Assembly (NCBI GenBank): GCA_007130025.1
Contig: SLTF01000191.1
Coordinates: forward strand, 1 to 5,345
Source of the DNA: Spirochaetales bacterium
GTDB taxonomy: Bacteria > Spirochaetota > Spirochaetia > DSM-27196 > PWMO01
DNA: 5,345 bases
Direction of reading: 5' to 3'
Of this stretch, positions 1 to 5,345 are shown one piece after another. Each line of letters opens with the position of its first letter. Within the stretch, counting starts at the first letter, position 1. The position numbers and the translations under genes are program-made. Under the pieces are notes generated by a model, which worked only from the letters and a program-made list of their open reading frames with translations, did no database searches and had not been told where the DNA came from.

Positions 1-1
1 C

Positions 2-1171
2 CTACACCAGGTCCGCGCGCCCCTCGCGTTCGAGTTGGTCTACCGCGTCCTTGACCAGCTGGCTGCGGCCGCGGCGGCAGACCAGAACGCGGCCGTTCTT
101 TACCACCACGCAGAGGTCTTCTACCCCGCAGAGCGCCACCGGCAGGTCAGAGAAGACGTAGTTGCCGCTGGACTCAACCGACACCGTTCGGGCCACCGCC
201 TCGCCGGGGGCGATTTCGTCGGTCAGCAGGCCCGCCTCCTGGAGCTTGGCCATCTCGTCCCAGCTGCCCACGTCGTTCCAGTCAAAGCCGGCCTCCACCA
301 CCGCGGTGCGGTCGCTGCGCTCCATCACCGCGTAGTCAATGGAGATGCGCGGCAGCTGCAGGTAGGCCGCGGCGATGGCGGCGTGGTCACCCGCGGTGCG
401 AATGCTTGCCTGGTCGGCCGCGGCGGCCGGTCCCTCGGGATGGGCTGCGCCGGCGGTGGCACGGGAGGCTGCCGAGACGGGATCGCTCCACGGGAGGCCC
501 GCGATCAGCGAGGCGAGGCCGGGTTCAAACTTCACCAGCTCTTCCCACATGGTGGAGAGCTGAAACACAAACATGCCGGAGTTCCAGAGGTAGCCGCCGT
601 CGGCGAGGTAGGCCTCGGCCGTCTCGCGGTTGGGTTTCTCCTTGAACGCGTCCACGTTGCGCCCGGGGCCGACGGGTTCGCCCAGGTGAATGTAGCCGTA
701 GCCGGTTTCGGCGCGGTTGGGCCGGATGCCAAAGGTAACCAGATGGCCCATGCGGGCGAGCTCGTCGGCGCGCTCCACGTCGCGCACAAAGGCGTCGGTG
801 GGGGTGATCACGTGATCGGCGGCCAGCACCAGCACGGTGTCGTGTTCGCGGCCGGGGGTACGCGCCAGGTAGGATATGGCGAGCGCCACCGCGGGGGCGG
901 TGTTCTTGGCCTGCGGTTCGGCCAGCACCACCGGTGGGCGGCCGGAGGCCCCCGAGGAACGCGCAAAGCGAGACATGCCGGTCACCTGGTCGACGTGGGT
1001 TACCACCACCACCTCGCCGCGGGCGCCGGTGGCCTCCGCGCGGACCAGGGTGCTCTCGATCAGGCTGCGGCCGGTGCCGGGATCCATGAACTGCTTGGGG
1101 CGCAGCCGCACCGATGCGGGCCAGAGCCGTGTGCCCGTTCCTCCTGCCAAGATTACCACGTGATCGGTCAT
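2..1171 (-). CDS. manC: Mannose-1-phosphate guanylyltransferase (GDP-mannose pyrophosphorylase), monofunctional
   Basis: Makes GDP-mannose and pyrophosphate from mannose-1-phosphate and GTP in the cytoplasm, supplying mannose (and derived sugars) for surface polysaccharide or glycosylation. The 389-residue product shows the family motifs in order: the nucleotide-binding loop LAGGTGTRLWPAS at 8-20 followed by PKQF at 25-28 (K26 is the expected catalytic lysine), EPQAKNTAPA at 85-94, the metal-binding aspartate in AADHVI at 117-122, TGYGYI at 156-161, FKEKP at 176-180, YLWNSGMF at 194-201, ISIDYAVME at 276-284 and DWNDVGSW at 297-304. A short C-terminal beta-rich region (about 325-389) follows. 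The C-terminal cupin isomerase domain of bifunctional ManC/AlgA (about 470 residues) is absent. The start is ATG at 1171, five bases after AGGAGG. The stop TAG lies at 2-4, so the gene is complete. An Ala/Gly-rich stretch at about 229-265 looks like a lineage-specific insertion. It is transcribed away from its neighbour, so any operon partners lie left of the window. Family assignment is firm; the destination of the sugar is unknown. Confidence 0.93.
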   Translation of the reverse strand: MTDHVVILAGGTGTRLWPASVRLRPKQFMDPGTGRSLIESTLVRAEATGARGEVVVVTHVDQVTGMSRFARSSGASGRPPVVLAEPQAKNTAPAVALAISYLARTPGREHDTVLVLAADHVITPTDAFVRDVERADELARMGHLVTFGIRPNRAETGYGYIHLGEPVGPGRNVDAFKEKPNRETAEAYLADGGYLWNSGMFVFQLSTMWEELVKFEPGLASLIAGLPWSDPVSAASRATAGAAHPEGPAAAADQASIRTAGDHAAIAAAYLQLPRISIDYAVMERSDRTAVVEAGFDWNDVGSWDEMAKLQEAGLLTDEIAPGEAVARTVSVESSGNYVFSDLPVALCGVEDLCVVVKNGRVLVCRRGRSQLVKDAVDQLEREGRADLV

Positions 1172-1176
1172 TTCCG

Positions 1177-1182
1177 CCTCCT
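1177..1182 (-). promoter_or_regulatory. Ribosome binding site of manC
   Basis: On the minus strand this reads AGGAGG, a full anti-16S match, five bases before the ATG at 1171-1169. It fixes the manC start. Confidence 0.85.
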
Positions 1183-1210
1183 GCTGTGTCTGTCGATGGG
1201 TGCTGTATGA

Positions 1211-1242
1211 AGTATACTACGCCTGCCGGGCAAAAAGCACAA
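1211..1242 (-). promoter_or_regulatory. Possible manC promoter (weak)
   Basis: In the only AT-rich part of the intergenic region, the minus strand carries TATACT (1216-1211, five of six matches to the -10 consensus), or the overlapping TAGTAT (1219-1214). TTGTGC at 1242-1237 is a poor -35 box; it is 17 bp from TAGTAT and 20 bp from TATACT. Transcription would begin near 1205, giving a leader of about 35 bases. The -10 core sits in an 8-bp palindrome, AGTATACT (1211-1218). The location is plausible, but the -35 match is poor. Confidence 0.4.
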
Positions 1243-1290
1243 TTCTGGCACCACCCGGGGGCCGCCGCCGGTCACGCGGCCGACAAAGTC

Positions 1291-1319
1291 TTGACCGTGG
1301 GTGCGCGTCGGCATAGAAT
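1291..1319 (+). promoter_or_regulatory. Sigma70-type promoter of the aminotransferase gene
   Basis: TTGACC at 1291-1296 and TAGAAT at 1314-1319 each match five of six consensus positions and are separated by exactly 17 bp. Transcription should start near 1326, leaving a leader of roughly 28 bases before the ATG at 1354. That leader is too short for a T-box, a leucine leader peptide or a riboswitch, so attenuation control at this promoter is unlikely. This promoter also argues against any start codon upstream of 1326. Confidence 0.75.
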
Positions 1320-1340
1320 CAAAGGACGCGCAATCAGCAG

Positions 1341-1346
1341 AAGGAG
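1341..1346 (+). promoter_or_regulatory. Ribosome binding site of the aminotransferase gene
   Basis: AAGGAG, seven bases before the ATG at 1354. Together with the promoter just upstream it selects this start over in-frame upstream ATG codons at 1114 and 1207, which lack a comparable site. Confidence 0.85.
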
Positions 1347-1353
1347 TCCACGC

Positions 1354-2451
1354 ATGGCATCCGCATTCACGCTCTCAATCTATCCTTGGGTCTATACCGC
1401 CCAGTACCAGTCGGATGGGAACTGGCAGGAAAACTACATCGAGAAACCGCACAAAACCCCGGAAGAAGAGGCCGCCCTGAGCCCCGAAGAGCGTGACCGC
1501 CTTCTCGCCTCGCGAAACTCCTTCCCCGAGATGCCGCTGGTCAACTACACCACGCAGTACGGCCTCGGCTGTTTCGAGGGGCTGAAAGCCTACCCGCAGC
1601 CCGACGGTACGCTCAAGCTCTTCCGCCCTGACGAGAACGGAAAGCGCATGCAGGCGTCAATGGAAGGCCTCATGATGCCCGCCTACCCCGAGGAGCTCTT
1701 CACCGAGGCGGTACGCGAGGTGGCCGCGCGCAACTATGAGATTGGCTTCTATCCTCGATACAACCCCGAGTGGGCCCGCGACGGTTTTGTCTCCGGCCAC
1801 TCCGTCTATCTTCGCCCATTCAGTTATGCAGAGCCGGGCATCGGCCTGAACCTGAGCAAAAAGCCGTGGGTGGTCGTGGTCTCTACGCCGGTGGGATCAT
1901 ACTTTGACAGCGAACTGCGCCCCAAGGCGATCACCACCGAGATGGTACGCGCCATGCCCGGCGGAACCGGCTGGATCAAGTGCGACGCCAACTACGTCAC
2001 GCCCATCCTGGTGAAGAAGCGCGTTGAGAAGCAGGGCTACATGGAAGCGATCTTCCTGGATGCCAAAGAGCAGAAGTACGTGGAGGAAGGCTCCTCCTGC
2101 AACATCTTCTTCTTTCTCAAGGACGGCACCCTGGTGACACCCAAACTCGGCGACACCATCCTTCCCGGCATCAACCGTAAGAGCGTGCTCACCCTCGCCC
2201 ACGACAAGGGCGTAAAGGTCGAAGAGCGCGACATCACCATTGACGAGGCGATGGCCGAGGCGGCCGAATGCTTTGTCACCGGAACCGCGGCGGGCGTTGC
2301 CTACCTGGAATCAATCACCCACAAGGACAAGACCGCCGTCTTCAACAACGCGGAACTCGGCGACTTCACCCGCGAGCTGCTGCTGACGCTCAAAGGGATT
2401 CAGTACGGCGCGGTGGAAGACAAACACGGCTGGATGGTGCCGCTCGGCTGA
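1354..2451 (+). CDS. ilvE: Branched-chain amino acid aminotransferase, type II-like, PLP fold type IV
   Basis: Predicted to swap the amino group between leucine, isoleucine or valine and 2-oxoglutarate, the last step of their synthesis and the first of their breakdown; cytoplasmic, PLP-dependent. The 365-residue product follows the type II (eukaryote-like) layout: YGLGCFEGLKAY at 69-80, LFRPDENGKRM at 89-99 (R98 is the likely phosphate-binding arginine), YLRP at 152-155, STPVGSYF before residue 190, the Schiff-base lysine K209 in GGTGWIK, EEGSSCN at 244-250 (E245 expected to contact the PLP nitrogen), LPGINRKSVL, and TGTAAGV at 309-315. The usual G-G-N-Y after the lysine region is replaced: the sequence reads K-C-D-A-N-Y. 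The start is ATG 1354, chosen from its ribosome binding site and promoter; the longer frame back to 1114 overlaps manC antisense. No signal peptide is seen. It is a single transcription unit, divergent from manC and convergent with the downstream gene. Membership of the aminotransferase class IV family is firm. Branched-chain specificity is probable, and the symbol is functional rather than proof of orthology to the E. coli enzyme. Confidence 0.88.
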   Translation: MASAFTLSIYPWVYTAQYQSDGNWQENYIEKPHKTPEEEAALSPEERDRLLASRNSFPEMPLVNYTTQYGLGCFEGLKAYPQPDGTLKLFRPDENGKRMQASMEGLMMPAYPEELFTEAVREVAARNYEIGFYPRYNPEWARDGFVSGHSVYLRPFSYAEPGIGLNLSKKPWVVVVSTPVGSYFDSELRPKAITTEMVRAMPGGTGWIKCDANYVTPILVKKRVEKQGYMEAIFLDAKEQKYVEEGSSCNIFFFLKDGTLVTPKLGDTILPGINRKSVLTLAHDKGVKVEERDITIDEAMAEAAECFVTGTAAGVAYLESITHKDKTAVFNNAELGDFTRELLLTLKGIQYGAVEDKHGWMVPLG

Positions 2452-2470
2452 CCAGTGGGCTCGGCTGACC
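2442..2470. repeat. Short direct repeat across the aminotransferase stop codon
   Basis: GCTCGGCTGACC occurs at 2442-2453 and again at 2459-2470, a period of 17 bp. The first copy contains the stop codon TGA (2449-2451); the second lies in the convergent gap, with its TGA out of frame with the gene. It looks like a small local duplication at the 3' end. Confidence 0.6.
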
Positions 2471-2487
2471 CGCCGGCCGGGGATCAG
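2465..2487. terminator. Possible GC-rich hairpin in the convergent gap (weak)
   Basis: CTGACCC at 2465-2471 can pair imperfectly (one bulged base) with GGGATCAG at 2480-2487, around the self-complementary CCGGCCGG at 2473-2480. There is no T-run on either strand, so it is not a classical intrinsic terminator. Its position between two convergent genes is the main argument. The right arm includes the stop codon of the minus-strand gene. Confidence 0.25.
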
Positions 2488-5345
2488 AAGCTCAGGTCGG
2501 AGAAGTCCATCGGGATCTGTGGATAGATCTGCGGGTCAAACTCGGGCAGGGGATAGAGAATCTCGCGCAGGTTGAGCTGGGCGAGGTTGACCATCTCGGC
2601 GCGGGCGCCGGTCTCGGGGCTGCGCCGGTAGTTGACCGCCAGCTCCTGAGAGGCCTGCAGGTGCAGCATCGCGCGACGGCGGAAGTCCGGGTCGCCCTGA
2701 CGGCGGGCAAGCTGCAGGTAGGTCACCCCCAGGTTGTTCTGGGCGCGAATCAGCGTTTCAATCACAAATCGATGCGACGGCTCCTCGTCCACCAGCAGGG
2801 TGGGAATGCGCGCACGGCGCCGCAGCGTCTCGTCGAGCAGCTCGGTGAAGATTCCCTCGGCGGGAAAGAGGTCGCCGGTGAAGAAGAGGGCGTTGCCCTT
2901 GGCCATGAGGATGGCCGGGTTGGTGGTATGTCCTTCGGCGGCGTTGAAGAACTCCTCGAGGGCCTCGGGCCAGCGATCGGCGCGAAAGTGGGCAAAGCCC
3001 TTGCGGTAGCTCATCTCGCGATCGGTGAAACCCGCTTCCTGCGCCAGCCGAAACTGGTCGAGGGCCGCTTCCCAGTTGCGCTCAACATAATAGAAGATGT
3101 TCCCAAGCCCCGCGTAGAGCCGCCCAAACAGGGGATCGGGTCCCAGTAATCGGCGTGCGCGTGCGTTCTCAAAGCGGCCAATAGCGGTGGTGAACTGCGC
3201 TTCGGCGGCGATGAAGTCGGCACGCTCGTAGTGAAACTCGCCGAGACGGCCGTGGGTGTCGATCAGCATTTTCAGGTTGCGCCGATCCAGCGGCTCAACC
3301 GCGTTGAAGAAGCGCACGCTGTTGCGCAGGGCGCGCTCCTCTTCGGTTGGGTTGTCCATGCGGCGGAAGAATCGCGCCAGCTGATAGTGAATCTCGGGTA
3401 CCGGAAGGTCCATGGCAACCGCCCGCTGGTTTGCGCGCATCAGGATGTCAAAGACCTGGGACACGCGCTCCTGGTCCAGCAGGTAGCCGGCGAGTTCGGC
3501 GTAGATCTCCGGATCCACGTCAATGCGCGGGTCACCCTCAAAGAGATTCTTCAGCTGGAGGATCTCCTGGTGGTAATCGCCGTGGATTCCGTGTGCGCGG
3601 ATGAAGAACCGCAGCATCCGGAAGAGCAGCTCGTCACTGTCGCCGTGTACGTTGATCAGGCGAGCGTAGGTGACGCGGGCGTCCTCAAAGCGGGCCGGGT
3701 CTTCCATGGCCCAGGCGAGGTAGTTGTCGCCCGCGGCAAGGAGGGCCGCGTAGTGGGTCACGTCGCGGTCGAGGATGCGCTCGAGCAGGGCCTGCGCCTT
3801 CTCGTGGTTGCCCAGAACCTGCGATTCCAGGCGGGCGTAGTCCAGGATGCCGCGCTCGTCGTTGGGCCAGATGGACAGCAGCGCCTCGTACTTGTTTACC
3901 GCGAGCTGATAGCGCCGGGCGTCGATAAAGGCGTCTGCGTAGGCGTAGTACCAGCGGCGCGACTGCCAGATGGTCTCCGCCTGGGCAAACCGTTGCAGCG
4001 CGAGCTCGGTTCGCCCCTCCGCCAGATGTTCCAATCCATTCAAATAGATGGCGCGCGCGTGCAGCGGGCGCCAGACGTAGCTGTAGGTGAGGAAGGCAGC
4101 GAGGGCCACCACAACGGCCGCGCTGAGCACCAGCCGCAGCACCGGCCAGACGTACTCGCGGAAGCGGTAGCCCAGCGACGCGCGTTCCTGCTCGTAGTCG
4201 ACGCCGGTGCGCTTTTCGTAGCCCTTGGGAACCTTGAGCTCTTTGCCCAGGATCCGCCCCGCGGACTGAGCCACCACTTTCGCCGACTCACCGCGAACCA
4301 GCAGCTTGATGAGCTTTTCGACCTCGCCGGAAGAGGCGGTGGACTCCGCGATGATCTCTTCCACCGCCACCTTGACGTTCAGCGGCAGGGCGGCCAGCGC
4401 GCGTTGCAGGTCGGAAAACTGCTCGTCGGTAAGCTCCACCTCGGGGCCGGTTGCGTCGATTGCCTCGGGCGGGGCGTCGGAGATGGCCACCGCGGGATTG
4501 AGGCTGTCCTCATCGGCCTCCAGCGGGCCTTCGTCCATGACGCCAAACTGCGCGCCAAAGTCACCCAGGCTGAACTCGTCTACGTCCAGCAGGTCACCGG
4601 TGTCGTCCTCTTCTTCGGGGAAGTCCTCGGCGGGTGCGCTGAACTGCTCGCCTTCGTCAAACCCTTCGTCCGCGCCGAGTCCCTCTCCGCCAAACCCGCC
4701 GGTGTCAAAATCGTCAACGGCAAACTCATCACCCCCCGCCCGACGGCCAGCCGGCGCGGGAGCAGCACCGCCGCCCAGCGAGATCTCGTCCTCTTCGTCG
4801 TCAATCTCAAATTCGCCGGGATCAAAGGTAAACGCGTCGCCGGTTCCCTCGTCTTCGGTGAAGGCGAAGTCATCAACGTCACCCAGGGGTTCGACCGCGT
4901 CTTCCGGCGGGGCCTCGGCATCAGCGTCACCAAGACCGGAGTCTTCCAACCCCGAATCACCCAGATCAAAGGCGTCGGCATCGAACTCTCCCGGCGCTTC
5001 GCCGGTGATTTCCTCTGCCTCTGCGTCCAGATCGAAGTCCGCGGTGTCAAAGTCGCCCATCGCGAACGGGTCGGCGTCGCCACCCGGCTCGGCTTCCGGC
5101 TCGGCTTCCGGCTCGGCGGCGAGCACATCCTCAGCGACATCCTCAGCGACATCCTCACCTTCGAGCGGTTCGTCGAAATCCAGAGGTGCGTCGAAATCGA
5201 AGGGCTCTTCGTCCGCAGGCTCGTCCGGCGACGGCTCATCGAGGGGCGGTTCATCCAGGGAGAAACCGGTGCTCACGTCGGCGTCGAGGTCATCCGGGAA
5301 GCCGTCGGCAAATTCCTCGGGTTCCGCATCAAGGTCACCGAGGTC
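2484..5345 (-). CDS. flcA: FlcA-like periplasmic flagellar collar protein: acidic N-terminus, single membrane helix, TPR C-terminus (5' end outside window)
   Basis: In Borrelia burgdorferi FlcA is a TPR protein of the periplasmic collar around the flagellar motor, needed for collar and stator assembly; the same role is inferred here. The window holds the last 953 codons, numbered from the right edge, ending in TGA at 2486-2484. The frame is open through the edge, so the GTG at 5276 is probably an internal valine (residue 24). Layout: acidic, disordered, Phe-rich segment 1-304 with no signal peptide; helical segment about 305-400 (LTDEQFSDLQ, then IIKLL-like helices and VPKGYEKRTG) ending in a basic stretch; membrane helix about 401-425 (PVLR to YVW); then TPR-like helical hairpins from about 430 to 905, clearest at 434-494 and 743-845 (for example GLGNIFYYVERNWEAALDQF); and a Pro/aromatic tail PLPEFDPQIYPQIP. 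Basic residues before the helix suggest the N-terminus is cytoplasmic and the TPR part periplasmic, as a collar needs. The identification rests on recalled architecture and size, not on alignment. A generic TPR membrane protein is the alternative. Confidence 0.75.
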   Translation of the reverse strand, partial: DLGDLDAEPEEFADGFPDDLDADVSTGFSLDEPPLDEPSPDEPADEEPFDFDAPLDFDEPLEGEDVAEDVAEDVLAAEPEAEPEAEPGGDADPFAMGDFDTADFDLDAEAEEITGEAPGEFDADAFDLGDSGLEDSGLGDADAEAPPEDAVEPLGDVDDFAFTEDEGTGDAFTFDPGEFEIDDEEDEISLGGGAAPAPAGRRAGGDEFAVDDFDTGGFGGEGLGADEGFDEGEQFSAPAEDFPEEEDDTGDLLDVDEFSLGDFGAQFGVMDEGPLEADEDSLNPAVAISDAPPEAIDATGPEVELTDEQFSDLQRALAALPLNVKVAVEEIIAESTASSGEVEKLIKLLVRGESAKVVAQSAGRILGKELKVPKGYEKRTGVDYEQERASLGYRFREYVWPVLRLVLSAAVVVALAAFLTYSYVWRPLHARAIYLNGLEHLAEGRTELALQRFAQAETIWQSRRWYYAYADAFIDARRYQLAVNKYEALLSIWPNDERGILDYARLESQVLGNHEKAQALLERILDRDVTHYAALLAAGDNYLAWAMEDPARFEDARVTYARLINVHGDSDELLFRMLRFFIRAHGIHGDYHQEILQLKNLFEGDPRIDVDPEIYAELAGYLLDQERVSQVFDILMRANQRAVAMDLPVPEIHYQLARFFRRMDNPTEEERALRNSVRFFNAVEPLDRRNLKMLIDTHGRLGEFHYERADFIAAEAQFTTAIGRFENARARRLLGPDPLFGRLYAGLGNIFYYVERNWEAALDQFRLAQEAGFTDREMSYRKGFAHFRADRWPEALEEFFNAAEGHTTNPAILMAKGNALFFTGDLFPAEGIFTELLDETLRRRARIPTLLVDEEPSHRFVIETLIRAQNNLGVTYLQLARRQGDPDFRRRAMLHLQASQELAVNYRRSPETGARAEMVNLAQLNLREILYPLPEFDPQIYPQIPMDFSDLSF
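5084..5117. repeat. 12-bp tandem repeat, about 2.8 copies, coding for an EPEA run
   Basis: The plus-strand unit CCGGCTCGGCTT starts at 5084 and 5096, with a ten-base partial third copy at 5108-5117. On the coding strand it gives a Pro-Glu-Ala-Glu run (EPEAEPEAEP). The unit is four codons long, so a copy gain or loss keeps the frame. Confidence 0.85.
5125..5157. repeat. 12-bp tandem repeat, about 2.8 copies, coding for an EDVA run
   Basis: The plus-strand unit ACATCCTCAGCG starts at 5125 and 5137, with a nine-base partial third copy from 5149. It encodes EDVAEDVAEDV. It lies seven bases from the neighbouring 12-bp repeat but has an unrelated unit, so the two arrays arose separately. Confidence 0.85.

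Larger units (their letters stand above)
4434..5345 (-). other. Acidic low-complexity coding segment of the FlcA-like gene
   Basis: Codons 1-304 of the visible part encode a segment dominated by Asp, Glu, Gly, Ala, Pro and Phe. The only basic residues I find are the adjacent pair R201-R202, and I see no Tyr, Trp or Cys; all aromatic residues are Phe. Short related motifs recur: MGDFDTADF, FDLGDSG, VDDFAF, VDDFDTGGF, VDEFSLGDFG. This is the signature of an intrinsically disordered tail with repeated short linear motifs, predicted to be cytoplasmic. Confidence 0.8.

Noticed and set aside
35..1210. Long open frame (391 codons) on the plus strand opposite manC
   Set aside because: It is a GC-rich antisense shadow: His/Gly/Ala/Val-rich with no recognisable domain, and manC on the other strand has every family motif.
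1246..1251. TGGCAC as a sigma54 -24 element
   Set aside because: The required TTGC-type -12 element is missing; the expected position is a run of G.
1114..1353. Upstream extension of the aminotransferase to an ATG at 1114 or 1207
   Set aside because: The extension overlaps manC and its leader, lies upstream of or across the 1291-1319 promoter, and has no family similarity. ATG 1354 has its own AAGGAG.
1326..1353. Attenuator, T-box or leader peptide ahead of the aminotransferase
   Set aside because: The predicted leader is only about 28 bases, with no room for such a structure.
2661..3149. Plus-strand open frame of 162 codons inside the FlcA-like gene
   Set aside because: It lies wholly opposite a well-structured TPR coding region and shows no motifs or ribosome binding site that I can support.
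4580..5254. Minus-strand open frame of 224 codons rich in Arg, Ser, Thr and Pro
   Set aside because: It is the frame-shifted reading of the acidic repeats; its composition is a by-product of GAC/GAG/GCC-rich codons.
1..5345. Mobile element, defence system, CRISPR array or tRNA
   Set aside because: No transposase, integrase, nuclease, regularly spaced repeats or tRNA-like cloverleaf were seen; the three genes are ordinary chromosomal functions with similar base composition.

Overview
The window holds three protein-coding genes in about 5.3 kb of GC-rich (by eye roughly 60% or more), densely coded DNA. There are no RNA genes, CRISPR arrays, insertion sequences or phage genes that I can support. 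The most informative gene is the third, which has the layout of the spirochaete periplasmic flagellar collar protein FlcA: a long acidic N-terminal part, one central membrane helix and a C-terminal TPR-like superhelix. With the style of the aminotransferase, this suggests the chromosome of a free-living, motile, GC-rich member of the Spirochaetota. That placement is an inference from protein recognition, not from a database search.

Layout. Positions 2-1171 (minus) encode a mannose-1-phosphate guanylyltransferase (ManC type, no fused isomerase domain), complete to its last codon at the window edge. Positions 1172-1353 are a divergent intergenic region. It carries a strong sigma70-like promoter (TTGACC, 17-bp spacer, TAGAAT) and a ribosome binding site for the rightward gene, and a strong ribosome binding site with a weaker promoter candidate for the leftward gene. 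Positions 1354-2451 (plus) encode a class IV aminotransferase resembling type II branched-chain amino acid aminotransferases. Positions 2452-2483 are a short convergent gap with a small direct repeat and a weak hairpin. Positions 2484-5345 (minus) encode the FlcA-like protein. Its reading frame stays open to the right edge, so its true start lies outside the window.

The three genes do not form a pathway: ManC makes GDP-mannose for glycans, the aminotransferase works in branched-chain amino acid metabolism, and FlcA belongs to the motility apparatus. This reads as an ordinary chromosomal core region. The points most worth a second look are the very acidic, phenylalanine-studded N-terminal region of the FlcA-like protein, with two adjacent 12-bp tandem repeats, and the altered residues next to the catalytic lysine of the aminotransferase.
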